A stretch of DNA of 12,782 bases. Origin: Acidobacteriota bacterium. GTDB taxonomy: Bacteria > Acidobacteriota > Terriglobia > UBA7540. The stretch lies in NCBI GenBank assembly GCA_021789565.1, contig JAJYJL010000086.1, forward strand, positions 1 through 12,782, in the 5' to 3' direction. Below are positions 5,896 through 12,782 of the stretch, piece by piece (the stretch's first letter is position 1; each line of letters starts with the position of its first letter). A program made the translations under genes and the position numbers. The notes beneath the pieces were generated by a model. That model did no database searches, was not told the origin of the DNA, and saw nothing but the letters and a program-made list of their open reading frames with translations.

Positions 5896-5934
5896 GAGCC
5901 GACCGGCACGGCGGCAGGACGGAGACGGCGCAAA

Positions 5935-6162
5935 ATGGGCGACACCCACGCACCCCCCACCGAGCACTCCCGTCGTCTCTACCCCCTCCATCACCTTCTC
6001 CTCGATCTGCTCCGCGCCCACCCCGACTGGACCCCCGCTCAGCTCGCTGCTGAGCTGGCGCTCAGCGAAACCTGGGTGGGCTTCATGATTAACACCGACG
6101 CCTTCCGCGCCGCCCTCTCGGCTCCGCCAGCTCCTGCGGCTCCGAAGGAGCCGGCTCCATGA
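5935..6162 (+). CDS. Small helix-turn-helix-like phage protein (75 aa)
   Basis: The ATG at 5935 has a GGAG site at 5921-5924. Residues 17-60 form a compact helical unit, HLLLDLLRAHPDWTPAQLAA followed by LSETWVGFMINTDAF, which reads as a helix-turn-helix centred on 33-52 of the kind seen in phage regulators and terminase small subunits. The C-terminus is Pro/Ala-rich and probably disordered. The stop codon overlaps the next start in an ATGA, showing tight coupling. It is the first gene of the rightward packaging operon, so a DNA-binding role in regulation or packaging initiation is plausible but not shown. Confidence 0.75.
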   Translation: MGDTHAPPTEHSRRLYPLHHLLLDLLRAHPDWTPAQLAAELALSETWVGFMINTDAFRAALSAPPAPAAPKEPAP

Positions 6163-6383
6163 CGCCACCCGACATCACCCCCTCTTCAACCTCCCAGTCC
6201 GGCCCTTCGGCCGGACCTGAAGACCTCCTGGAGCGCCTGCGCGCCCTGGCGGCCGGTGCCCACGACGACCTCTCGGTGGCGGACGAAGCCGCCGACTACA
6301 TCGAGGAGCTGCAGCTGAAGTGCGACGACCTGGAGATGCAGCTCCGCACGCTTGATGCTGTCCTAACGGGTGCTGCCCTATGA
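6159..6383 (+). CDS. Small acidic hypothetical protein (74 aa)
   Basis: The start overlaps the previous stop in ATGA (6159-6162) and its own stop overlaps the next start in the same way (6380-6383). The first 20 residues are Ser/Pro/Thr-rich; the rest is strongly helical and acidic (DLLERLRALAAGAH, DEAADYIEELQLKCDDLEMQ), with heptad-like leucines suggesting a short coiled coil. No domain is recognised. The chain of overlaps supports a real gene. Confidence 0.7.
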   Translation: MTPPDITPSSTSQSGPSAGPEDLLERLRALAAGAHDDLSVADEAADYIEELQLKCDDLEMQLRTLDAVLTGAAL

Positions 6384-6772
6384 AGATTTGCCCCACGCAC
6401 TGGGACATGCTCAAGGACGCCTGCCGCGATCGAGGCATGTGGCACCTCGTCCACCAAAGCGGCGAAGCAGCCGCCGAAGCCCTAGCCCACGAGCTGCAGT
6501 CGAGCGGCGCAGACGCCGCGGACTTCGACCCCCTTCTGCACGCCAACATGATGATCTGGGCACAGGCGCTGGAGATGGGCGGTCTATACCTCATGGACAG
6601 CCCTCCCGAGGGTGAGCACTACTGCCCCATCTGCGAGGTGATGAAGTACACCGAGCTTCCCCCGAGCGCCGCGAAGCGCTACGCGAGCGTCGAGGAGTTC
6701 TGGACAGCCGGCGTCATGGATGCACTCCTCGACAGCGCCCGTGAGCGCGGCCTCGTGCCTCGCCCGTCCTAA
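6380..6772 (+). CDS. Conserved phage protein with CxxH and CxxC motifs (130 aa)
   Basis: The protein opens MKICPTHWDMLKDACRDRGM and later carries YCPICEVMK (81-89). The C4-x-x-H7 and C82-x-x-C85 pairs could together bind one zinc ion. The middle, with FDPLLHAN and WAQALEMGGLYLM (49-72), is helical. This combination, an opening MKxCxxHWxxL, a central FDPL and a late CPxC, is a pattern I associate with a widespread family of unknown function in proteobacterial phages. The start overlaps the preceding stop. No enzymatic role can be assigned. Confidence 0.75.
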   Translation: MKICPTHWDMLKDACRDRGMWHLVHQSGEAAAEALAHELQSSGADAADFDPLLHANMMIWAQALEMGGLYLMDSPPEGEHYCPICEVMKYTELPPSAAKRYASVEEFWTAGVMDALLDSARERGLVPRPS

Positions 6773-6795
6773 CCCGTTCAACCTGAAGAATCCCT

Positions 6796-6942
6796 ATGCC
6801 CCGTGCGTTCATGAAATGTGTCAAGGCAGGCGGCCGTGTTCGGACCAAAACGCTTTCCGGCGGGAAAAGCCTGAAGCTCTGCTTCAAGGGTGGCAAGAGC
6901 TACGCTGGCGAAGTGCATCGAAAGAGCGGACGCGGAAGGTAA
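6796..6942 (+). CDS. Small basic phage protein (48 aa)
   Basis: I read this short frame directly: it starts MPRAFMKCVKAGGRVRTKT, continues with a Gly/Lys-rich middle (LSGGKSLKLCFKGGKSY) and ends HRKSGRGR before TAA at 6940-6942. It is very basic and compact, with two beta-like strands, and fits the 23-nt gap after the preceding gene. The ribosome site is weak (GAAGAA). The VKxGGRVRTKTL opening resembles small proteins found near packaging genes of other phages, which is why I call it. Nucleic-acid binding is a guess from charge. Confidence 0.6.
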   Translation: MPRAFMKCVKAGGRVRTKTLSGGKSLKLCFKGGKSYAGEVHRKSGRGR

Positions 6943-6967
6943 GATTTCCTGCTGCTGGAGCTGCACA

Positions 6968-7285
6968 ATGACTCAATACATCCTGGCCGGTTTAACATGC
7001 ACCGTGCTGGTTGTGCTATGGCGCTGGTGGATTACGGCCTACGACTTGAAGAAGCTTCAAGAAGGTCTGACCGAGTTACAAGCGTCTACGCAGTGCACGA
7101 AGCACAACATCGACGAGGTTTGGAAGGATATTGAGGCACTGCAAAGCACTGTGCAGCAGCATCACGAAGCACTTACAACCATAGCTTCCCGTGCATCGCA
7201 GCAGCGCTCCGGTGCTCAGCCCATGCAGAGATTTTCGCCGGAGGCAGCCGCAGCCGCCCGCAAACGCTCAACGCCGAGGAAGTAA
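6968..7285 (+). CDS. Membrane-anchored coiled-coil protein (105 aa)
   Basis: The ATG at 6968 (MTQYILAGLTCTVLVVLWRW) is preferred over the upstream in-frame ATG at 6890 because a GGAG site lies at 6957-6960 and the upstream part overlaps the 48-aa gene. Residues 4-23 form one hydrophobic helix; residues 26-80 are helical and polar with heptad-like leucines (LKKLQEGLTELQAS), and the tail is Ala/Arg/Lys-rich. The topology, N-terminal anchor plus soluble coiled coil, is shared by inner-membrane spanins and by other small phage membrane proteins. There is no neighbouring endolysin, holin or outer spanin, so a lysis role is unsupported. Confidence 0.7.
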   Translation: MTQYILAGLTCTVLVVLWRWWITAYDLKKLQEGLTELQASTQCTKHNIDEVWKDIEALQSTVQQHHEALTTIASRASQQRSGAQPMQRFSPEAAAAARKRSTPRK

Positions 7286-7287
7286 CC

Positions 7288-7572
7288 GTGGCTCACGGCA
7301 CTACGCAACTTGGAGAAGAGAGCCCATGCGATAGATGCGCACTGCACCTGACGTGCAGCCATGCAGAACTGGCTTGTAGAGCCTACGTTCTGTACTGCCA
7401 GGGAAAACGCTGGAGGTCTGTAGAACGAGTTCCCACGCACGACATATTCAAACGCCTTTATCGCCACCCGTCTCCAAGAGAGTACGAAAAGCTGGAAAAG
7501 TACCTCAGAGAGCTTCACGCCAAACGCGCGCTTGAAGCAACCACTTCGCAATCAGTACACTGCGAAGCATGA
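7288..7572 (+). CDS. Cys-rich small phage protein (94 aa), GTG start
   Basis: Translation starts at GTG 7288-7290 with an AGGA site at 7277-7280. The N-terminal half holds five cysteines, CDRCALHLTC at 14-23 and then C30 and C37, in a CxxC-x5-C-x6-C-x6-C pattern that suggests a zinc or other metal site; an LAC segment followed by aromatic residues fits. The C-terminal half is basic and helical (PSPREYEKLEKYLRELHAKR). The last codons overlap the next gene's ATG in ATGA. A DNA-binding role is possible; no domain is named. Confidence 0.7.
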   Translation: MAHGTTQLGEESPCDRCALHLTCSHAELACRAYVLYCQGKRWRSVERVPTHDIFKRLYRHPSPREYEKLEKYLRELHAKRALEATTSQSVHCEA

Positions 7573-8267
7573 AACTCAAAAACTTCAACCAAGAAGAGCC
7601 TGTGCCGAACCCCGCGGATAGCCCGTTCGCGCGCTTCAGCTTGGATGAGATTCGCGCTGGAGCTGCAAACCCCGAGTTGCGCAAGCGCAAGGCCGACGCA
7701 GCGATACAGGAGGCGGCCAAAGCCGCCGTCAAGGAAGAACTCCTGTCTATCGAGACGCGCAAGGAGCTGGCGCTCGCCGCAGGCGTTCCGGCCGAGATGC
7801 TGATACCGCCCGAGATGACCGCGACGGAGTTTCAGAAGTGGAAGCAGACCGAGCTGCGCAAGCGCGTTGCGGCCATCTCCCGGCAGGCTTCTGCGTACTA
7901 CAAGGTGCTGCCTGCCGACAAGGCCGTGTTCGAGCACTTGGCGTACAGTGAGTTTTTGCTGGAGCGCGTGCTGGAATCCATCATCCGCAAGGGCCTGTTG
8001 GACAAGCTCCTGCCGATTGGCGACGCTAAGCACAGCGAAGCGATGCTCATGTGGCAGTTGTATCGAGACCTCAGCCGCCAGGTTAAGGAGCAGCGCGAAT
8101 CCGCCCTCATGACGCGCCGCAGCCGCCAGCACCAGATCATCCACGATAACGCGCAGGATGCCTTCGCCCTCATGGCGAACGTCCGGCGCACGCTGCTGCA
8201 GCGCACACAACAGCCGGCCATCGAGGCCGAGATAGTCAGTGACCAAGCGCTACCGACCCGGCAATAG
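7569..8267 (+). CDS. Helical protein upstream of terL, possible terminase small subunit (232 aa)
   Basis: The start overlaps the previous stop in ATGA (7569-7572), and the end overlaps the GTG of the terminase large subunit gene by 29 nt. The protein is almost entirely helical and charged: a Lys/Ala/Glu-rich segment near 37-70, then longer amphipathic helices (for example DKAVFEHLAYSEFLLERVLE, and MLMWQLYRDLSRQVKEQRES). Position directly before terL is where small terminase subunits usually lie. I see no clear helix-turn-helix, so the role is inferred from context only; the 75-aa protein at 5935 is a rival candidate. Confidence 0.6.
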   Translation: MKLKNFNQEEPVPNPADSPFARFSLDEIRAGAANPELRKRKADAAIQEAAKAAVKEELLSIETRKELALAAGVPAEMLIPPEMTATEFQKWKQTELRKRVAAISRQASAYYKVLPADKAVFEHLAYSEFLLERVLESIIRKGLLDKLLPIGDAKHSEAMLMWQLYRDLSRQVKEQRESALMTRRSRQHQIIHDNAQDAFALMANVRRTLLQRTQQPAIEAEIVSDQALPTRQ

Positions 8268-11200
8268 CAAGGCGTCGCAAGCGATCGGTGGGCGCGCCCG
8301 CGCACGCAAGCTCTCAGCCGAGAGACGCCACGAGATTGCCATGATGGGCGCGCGGGCATCGGCGCAGAAGGAAGGCCGGCCGCTGATCGAGGACGAGCTG
8401 CGCATCATTCCGCCCAGCGTTCGCAAGGAGATGTACAAGAACGCTGCCGAGCACAAGCTCATAGCGGAGCTGATGTTCGACCCGCCTGCGTGGATGCAGC
8501 ACTTCCTCATCAACTACGAGACCGGCGATCCCTTCGTTCTCTACCCGGAGCAGGAGACCTTCCTGCGCGAAGCGTTTTCGCCCGATCCCGAGACGCTGAA
8601 GCTGGAATATGACACGGTGATCTTTGCAGCGCCAAAAAAGTCGGGGAAGTGTCTTGAAATCAATGAGTTAGTGACACTCGCCAACGGCCAGATGGTCCCT
8701 GCTGGCGACCTCATTGGCCGAACCTTCGACCTCCTTACGCTGGATGCCACCGGGCGTCCTATCCGAGTTTCTGCACGCGCAGCGCTCAACGCCATAGAGC
8801 CCGTCTACCGTCTCACCACCGACTCGGGCTGGTCCGTCGTGCGCAACGCCGAGCACCCTTTCTTCATCGGCAGCCGCCCGCAGCCGATCAAGGACTCCAT
8901 CATCTCCCACGGTTTCTGCCCGCTTTCTAGAATCCGCAAAGGCAATTTGATTGCGGTGGCCGAGCACACCCCCGCATTCGGCTCTCGTCGAATGCGAGAG
9001 GAAGAAGTGAAGCTCCTGGCGTACATGATTGCGGACGGCTGCTGCACACGCGGCACTCCTGTGTACGTTAAACCAGCCAGCAAACAGGCATACGAGTTCA
9101 GAGCTTGTGCGCGTGCGCTGGGCTGCATCGTGTCGCACCCGGATTCCCTAACATGGCGTGCACGCGGGAAGTCGCGCGAAGCTGGAAACCCCCTACGTCA
9201 GCTCTTGGACACGCACAGCCTTTATGGAAAGCGCGCGGAGCAGAAGCACATACCCAAAGCCATCTACTCCCTGCCAAAGCACCAGCTCGCACTGTTTCTA
9301 TCACGCCTGTTCGGCGGCGATGGCTGGACCAATATCAGCTCTACGAAAACCGGCATCCGCCCAGAAATCGGCTATTCGACGGCTTCCAAGCCGCTCGCCA
9401 TGGGCATCAAGCATTTGCTGGCACGCTTCGGAATCCACGCGCGGTACCGAGCAAAACCTACTAAGTGCAACGGCGTGCCGTGTCAGACAGCGCATGCGCT
9501 CTACATTCACCGCGTTGAGGATGTCGAGCGCTTCGCCAAGGAAATTGGCATGTACGGCAAGGAAGCAGCCTTGGGGAAGACGCTCAAAGCTGCGCAGGCG
9601 CGAAAGTCGTATGACTGGGTACACCACAACGCGCCTCCCGGCTGCCGTTGGGAGAAGGTCAAGAGCATTCAGAAGCTCGCACCCAGTGCTACGGTAGCTA
9701 TTGAAGTGCCGGACCACCACACCTTCATCACCCCTCTCTACGAGCACAACACGGCCCTCGCAGCGATGTGCCTGCTGTACGTTGTTGGAGTTCTTGGCGG
9801 AGAGCGCGCCGAAGGCTACATCGTCTCGAACTCCCGCGAGCAGGCGTCCGATCGCGTCTTCGCCGACTGCTGCTCTATCTTGAGGGCCAGCCCGCAGTTG
9901 TCGGGCTTCGCCAACGTCACCAACGACGCCATAGAGTTCCCGGCAACCGACTCCTTCATCAAGACCGTGACGACCGAAGCGTCGTCGGCGGCCGGCTCAC
10001 GCCCCACAATCGTCGTGGGGGACGAGATTTGGGGATTTTGTGTGGATCTTTACACTACTTTCCTCACTAGGCGTGGGTGGGTCACGATAGACACAGTGCG
10101 GCCGGACGATGAATTCGCCACGCTGTCTGCAGAAGGCGTGCTGGAATGGCAGCGCGCTACGTACATGACCAAGCGGCATTACAAAGGACCGATGTACCGC
10201 TTCAAGCATAAGCGCGTGGATTTCCTGGTCACACCAAACCACAGGGTTTTCGGGAAGTTCACTCGCGACAATCGTAAGCACTTTCGTTTCGAGGATAACG
10301 ACTGGTCCATCCGCACAGCTGCAGAAGCAGCCAATGTGCATCATGGATGGCTGAAGGGCGATGCGGCTTGGAAGGGCAAAGAGCGCAAGTCCTTTAAGCT
10401 GCCGGGCGTGTACGCGGGTAAACACACGTATTTTCCAGCAGTCAGCGTTCCTGCCGATGCTTTCATGAAAGTAGCTGGATGGGCCTTGGCGGAAGGCTGT
10501 GTGCATGGAAATACTTTGTACATAGCTCAAAGCAAAAGTGCCAATCCGCAGAATCATGCCGAGATCGGCCACGACCTGCGCAGGCTTGGACTTGGCACAC
10601 CTCGATCCAATGCCAATGGCTGGCGGCTGGGCGATCCAAGATTAGCTGCTTACTTCAGACTGCTTGGAAGGCAGAATGTCAGGTATGTGCCACAGGAGCT
10701 GAAGGAATGCTCAGCCCGTCAACTGGAGCTTCTGCTGCTGTGCTATCTACGCGGTGATGGCTGGGTGGCCGGCAAAGATAGCTGGCAGTTCTGCACCGTC
10801 TCCAAGCGTTTGCTGGACGACATCCTTGAGATCGGTCTGAAGTGCGGCTGGCATCCGCGCTACATGAATTCCCGCCGCCGGCACAGAAAGCACCAGGTCA
10901 TCTATCGCGGCTCTCTATCCCATGGGCGCATCCGCTGGGAAAAGCACGGCAAGCACTGGTCCATCGAGCAATACAATGGGATGATTTGGTGTCCTACTGT
11001 GCCTAACGGCGTCGTTTATGCGCAGCGCAATGGAAAATGCTGCTGGACGGGGAATTCATCGGCGCGCTCCGTTCGCCTGTGGGACGAGCTGGCTCCTACC
11101 CCCACCGCCCTGGTCAGCGTGCGCCTGATTGTAACCTACGCCGGCTATACAGGCGAGTCCGAACTGCTGGAGAAGTACTACCGGCGCATATTCGCGGAGG

Positions 11201-12156
11201 ACGGCACGCTCAATCCGGGCGTCGTCCAAATAGCTACGGACCTCTACGCACAGGGTCGCACGCTGGTGTACTGGACGCACGAAATGCGCGCCCCGTGGCA
11301 AACGCCGGAGTGGGTCGAGACGATGCGCGGGGAGTACAGCCCGAACCAGTTCGCCCGCATCATGGAGAACCGCTGGGTCAACTCCGAATCGAGCTTCATC
11401 GAAGCAACCTCCTACGACCGCTGCGTTGATAGACAACTGCAGCCGGCGCAGTCCAACAAAGGCATGCGGGTATGGGTTGGCCTCGACGCTTCGCTGCGGC
11501 GCGACTCCACGGCTATCGTAGCGGTGGCGCTTGACACAGCACCCGAGGCAGAAACCGCCTCGCTCCTGCGCACTTTCAGGGAGCGCGAGGTGCTGGCCAA
11601 TCCCATACTGGAAATCGCCGCCGCGCTGCCGTGGGCTGAGGACTACGTAGCCAAAGAGAACCCCGTAACGCTCTCGACGCTGCGGCTGAAGCTGGTCTGG
11701 CACCGCATCTTCGTTCCCCACGGCCGCACCATCAATTTCGCCAGGATAGAGGAGGCCATCCTCCTTCTGCACCGCTCCTTCGATCTGGCGGCGGTGGCCT
11801 ACGACCCGACGCAGATGGTGGCCGTGGCACAGGGCCTCACCCGCTTTGGCGTGAAAATGGTGGAGCTGCCAGCCACGCAAGCCAATTCCATGGCATTCAG
11901 CTCTCTGCTGCGCGACCTGATAGAGCAGCAGCGCATTCGAGTCTACCCGGCCGACGACCTGCGGCAGCACGTTCTGGCGGCCGCCAGCAAGGAAAGCCAG
12001 CGCGGCTGGCATATTGTGAAGCAATCAGGTGCAGTTAAGATTGACGCAGCCGTTGCATTGGCTGAAGCTTGCCACGTCGCGGCGCGCTACTGTGCGCCGA
12101 ACGAGGTTTTCATGAGTTCTCCCAGCTTAATAGGCGACTCCCTCTATGGTATCTAA
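8239..12156 (+). CDS. Terminase large subunit precursor with two inteins
   Basis: The gene encodes 1305 residues: three extein parts (8239-8649, 9751-10038, 11056-12156) totalling 599 aa, interrupted in frame by two inteins. The spliced product is the ATP-driven DNA-packaging motor and nuclease of a tailed phage. Visible in it: Walker A-like APKKSGK ending at residue 137 and completed by T after intein 1; Walker B VVGDE (593-597) before WGF; and RuvC-like nuclease acidic residues D1083 (WVGLDAS), D1189 (VAYDP) and D1269 (KIDAAVAL). Start is GTG at 8239, overlapping the previous gene by 29 nt; the first 50 residues are basic (GGRARARKLSAERR) and unlike a typical terminase start, so a later start is possible. 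All nuclease and ATPase motifs are intact, so the motor should be active only after both inteins splice out. Confidence 0.95.
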   Translation: MTKRYRPGNSKASQAIGGRARARKLSAERRHEIAMMGARASAQKEGRPLIEDELRIIPPSVRKEMYKNAAEHKLIAELMFDPPAWMQHFLINYETGDPFVLYPEQETFLREAFSPDPETLKLEYDTVIFAAPKKSGKCLEINELVTLANGQMVPAGDLIGRTFDLLTLDATGRPIRVSARAALNAIEPVYRLTTDSGWSVVRNAEHPFFIGSRPQPIKDSIISHGFCPLSRIRKGNLIAVAEHTPAFGSRRMREEEVKLLAYMIADGCCTRGTPVYVKPASKQAYEFRACARALGCIVSHPDSLTWRARGKSREAGNPLRQLLDTHSLYGKRAEQKHIPKAIYSLPKHQLALFLSRLFGGDGWTNISSTKTGIRPEIGYSTASKPLAMGIKHLLARFGIHARYRAKPTKCNGVPCQTAHALYIHRVEDVERFAKEIGMYGKEAALGKTLKAAQARKSYDWVHHNAPPGCRWEKVKSIQKLAPSATVAIEVPDHHTFITPLYEHNTALAAMCLLYVVGVLGGERAEGYIVSNSREQASDRVFADCCSILRASPQLSGFANVTNDAIEFPATDSFIKTVTTEASSAAGSRPTIVVGDEIWGFCVDLYTTFLTRRGWVTIDTVRPDDEFATLSAEGVLEWQRATYMTKRHYKGPMYRFKHKRVDFLVTPNHRVFGKFTRDNRKHFRFEDNDWSIRTAAEAANVHHGWLKGDAAWKGKERKSFKLPGVYAGKHTYFPAVSVPADAFMKVAGWALAEGCVHGNTLYIAQSKSANPQNHAEIGHDLRRLGLGTPRSNANGWRLGDPRLAAYFRLLGRQNVRYVPQELKECSARQLELLLLCYLRGDGWVAGKDSWQFCTVSKRLLDDILEIGLKCGWHPRYMNSRRRHRKHQVIYRGSLSHGRIRWEKHGKHWSIEQYNGMIWCPTVPNGVVYAQRNGKCCWTGNSSARSVRLWDELAPTPTALVSVRLIVTYAGYTGESELLEKYYRRIFAEDGTLNPGVVQIATDLYAQGRTLVYWTHEMRAPWQTPEWVETMRGEYSPNQFARIMENRWVNSESSFIEATSYDRCVDRQLQPAQSNKGMRVWVGLDASLRRDSTAIVAVALDTAPEAETASLLRTFREREVLANPILEIAAALPWAEDYVAKENPVTLSTLRLKLVWHRIFVPHGRTINFARIEEAILLLHRSFDLAAVAYDPTQMVAVAQGLTRFGVKMVELPATQANSMAFSSLLRDLIEQQRIRVYPADDLRQHVLAAASKESQRGWHIVKQSGAVKIDAAVALAEACHVAARYCAPNEVFMSSPSLIGDSLYGI
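8650..9750 (+). mobile_element. Intein 1 of terL with LAGLIDADG homing endonuclease, in Walker A loop
   Basis: 367 residues (138-504 of the precursor) interrupt the P-loop between SGK and T. It begins with Cys (CLEINELVTLANGQM), has a block-B-like segment ending NAEHPFF with His206, two endonuclease motifs, LLAYMIADG (D266) and LFGGDGW (D361), and a C-terminal AIEVPDHHTFIT followed by LYEHN, ending in His-Asn before Thr. This is a complete class 1 intein with an apparently intact LAGLIDADG nuclease. The usual block B TxxH is NxxH here. Base and codon use look somewhat less GC-biased than the flanking extein. Confidence 0.93.
10039..11055 (+). mobile_element. Intein 2 of terL with LAGLIDADG motifs, after Walker B
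   Basis: 339 residues (601-939) lie between DEIWGF and SSARSVRLWDEL. It starts with Cys (CVDLYTTFLTRRGWVTID), has a block B TPNHR (T665, H668), endonuclease-type motifs VAGWALAEG (E752 in the acidic position) and LLCYLRGDGW (D840), and ends VVYAQRNGKCCWTGN before Ser. The residue before the terminal Asn is Gly, not the usual His. It shares little obvious sequence with intein 1, so the two probably arrived independently. The first LAGLIDADG motif has Glu for Asp, which can be tolerated. Confidence 0.92.
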
Positions 12157-12598
12157 TGCAAGAGCATCGACGGCCCCCACCGCTCAGGGCTACTCCTACA
12201 ATCCCGCCGAGGGGCCGCTGGCGGCACTGAAGAAACTGCTGCTCGAAGTGGACCAGCAGAAGGAAGACGAAGTGATCGTGCAGCGCCGCGATCTGGTATC
12301 TGCACTCGAAGCTGCGCAGGAGCTGATCGAGCTGGGTGCGAAAGTGCAGCTGCAGCGCGACAAGTTCCGCACGGGCGGCGTCATGCCTGCGTTGATGAGT
12401 GCGCTTACCACGTACTGGACGCGCGTGGGGTCCAAGGTCTTTCGCCAGCCGATGTCGGCTGCCGGGCTGCAGGCGATGGCGACCGAAGCCGTTGCGCAGA
12501 CCATCGCCCACCTCCCGCCATCCATGGCGCAGCCTCCGACAGTGCAACTCGAAGTGGCGATGATCGAGATTCTTCAACGCCTGTCTTCTATGGCCTGA
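12146..12598 (+). CDS. Helical hypothetical protein downstream of terL (150 aa)
   Basis: The ATG at 12146 overlaps the end of terL by 11 nt. No domain is recognised. After a Ser/Thr/Ala-rich start, the protein is helical: PLAALKKLLLEVDQQKEDE and RDLVSALEAAQELIELGAKV form amphipathic segments, followed by a Gly-rich turn and Ala/Met-rich helices toward the end. It sits between terminase and the probable portal gene, where small structural or packaging accessory proteins are common. No clear ribosome site is seen, so coupling to terL translation is likely. Confidence 0.65.
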   Translation: MVSNARASTAPTAQGYSYNPAEGPLAALKKLLLEVDQQKEDEVIVQRRDLVSALEAAQELIELGAKVQLQRDKFRTGGVMPALMSALTTYWTRVGSKVFRQPMSAAGLQAMATEAVAQTIAHLPPSMAQPPTVQLEVAMIEILQRLSSMA

Positions 12599-12601
12599 TC
12601 T

Positions 12602-12782
12602 GTGCTCAAGAACCTCTGGAACAGTTTTCCGTTTCCTGAGTGGGCGGACCAGCGCACGCGGCGTCTGATGTTCTTGGACGCCGCGCTCGACGGCAATCTC
12701 TACAACGCGCTGCCCGGCTCCTTCTACGACGATTTGCTTACCGGCGGCAGACGCCTGTTTCTACGCGACCGCCGCCCTTCAA
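12602..12782 (+). CDS. Probable portal protein, N-terminus (partial)
   Basis: A frame open to the right edge starts at GTG 12602-12604, 3 nt after the previous stop; an in-frame ATG at 12668-12670 is an alternative. The visible residues read VLKNLWNSFPFPEW, then DQRTRRLMFLDAALDGNLYN and ALPGSFYDD. The LDGxLYxxLP-type segment near the start, right after terL, is what portal proteins of tailed phages show. Only 60 codons are visible, so this rests on position and a short resemblance. No strong ribosome site is seen before the GTG. Confidence 0.5.
   Translation, partial: MLKNLWNSFPFPEWADQRTRRLMFLDAALDGNLYNALPGSFYDDLLTGGRRLFLRDRRPS

Larger units (their letters stand above)
5104..5934. other. Divergent, gene-free control region
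   Basis: About 830 nt between the leftward and rightward operons holds no frame with a believable start, ribosome site and protein-like composition. It contains dense palindromes, including CTTTGC/GCAAAG at 5173-5189, the 14-bp perfect palindrome TGCTGCTAGCAGCA at 5490-5503, the AAACG box array, a tandem CTGCACAG at 5620-5635, the GTCGCA sites and the terminator described separately. The layout fits a divergent promoter/operator region; a replication origin cannot be excluded. Confidence 0.65.

Noticed and set aside
5708..6088. 126-codon plus-strand frame crossing the terminator
   Set aside because: It runs through the GTCGCA sites and the intrinsic terminator, is low-complexity Ser/Pro-rich, lacks a ribosome site and overlaps the better supported 75-aa gene.
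6968..7285. Inner-membrane spanin
   Set aside because: Topology fits, but no outer spanin, holin or endolysin is nearby and the gene lies upstream of packaging genes.
7515..8246. 243-codon minus-strand frame
   Set aside because: Opposite the 232-aa gene that is tied to its neighbours by an ATGA overlap; no ribosome site or domain on the minus strand.
8650..11055. Terminase broken by insertion elements or assembly error
   Set aside because: Both inserts are in frame, start with Cys, end with Asn before Thr or Ser, and carry splicing and LAGLIDADG motifs, so they are inteins.
11056..12024. Long open frame of 322 codons on the minus strand
   Set aside because: It lies entirely opposite the nuclease part of the terminase, whose motifs are intact on the plus strand; GC-rich codon bias commonly opens such antisense frames.
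1..12782. tRNA or rRNA genes
   Set aside because: I saw no cloverleaf-like segment with T-arm consensus and no rRNA-like stretch.

Overview
The window reads as a piece of a tailed-phage (Caudoviricetes) genome or a prophage. It contains an intein-bearing terminase large subunit followed by a likely portal protein, many tightly packed small genes, and Shine-Dalgarno sites of the GGAGG/AAGGAG type. High GC content and GC-ending codons suggest a proteobacterial host, perhaps a Burkholderiales- or Pseudomonas-like bacterium. That host guess is inference from composition and style only.

Left arm (1-5103, all on the minus strand, transcribed leftward). From the promoter outward the order is: a 54-aa protein, a 73-aa protein, a 34-aa membrane microprotein, a DUF932 protein, a 74-aa protein, a RadC/JAB-domain protein, a 125-aa protein, an amidoligase-fold enzyme with tandem Cys fingers, and a class II glutamine amidotransferase that runs off the left edge. 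The last two are spaced 4 nt apart and look like an enzyme pair for making or remodelling an amide bond. Most gaps between genes in this operon carry a strong inverted repeat.

Centre (5104-5934). No convincing gene is present over about 830 nt. The region separates the two divergent transcription units and is packed with signals: a possible leftward sigma70-type promoter, five copies of a 12-bp AAACGNNCGTTT-like box, several GTCGCA/TGCGAC inverted sites, and a strong intrinsic terminator pointing rightward just before the right arm begins. Promoter-leader-terminator ahead of a packaging operon resembles the antitermination switch that controls lambdoid late genes.

Right arm (5935-12782, plus strand). 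A chain of small proteins with ATGA overlaps (one with a helix-turn-helix-like segment, one with CxxH/CxxC) leads to a 48-aa basic protein, a membrane-anchored coiled-coil protein, a Cys-rich protein and a helical 232-aa protein in the usual terminase small subunit position. Then comes a 1305-codon terminase large subunit gene with two in-frame inteins. One splits the Walker A loop and the other follows the Walker B motif; each has two LAGLIDADG motifs. The spliced terminase would be 599 aa with intact ATPase and nuclease motifs. A 150-aa protein and the start of a probable portal gene follow. The most notable items are the amidoligase/glutamine amidotransferase pair, the doubly interrupted terminase motor, and the repeat-rich central control region.
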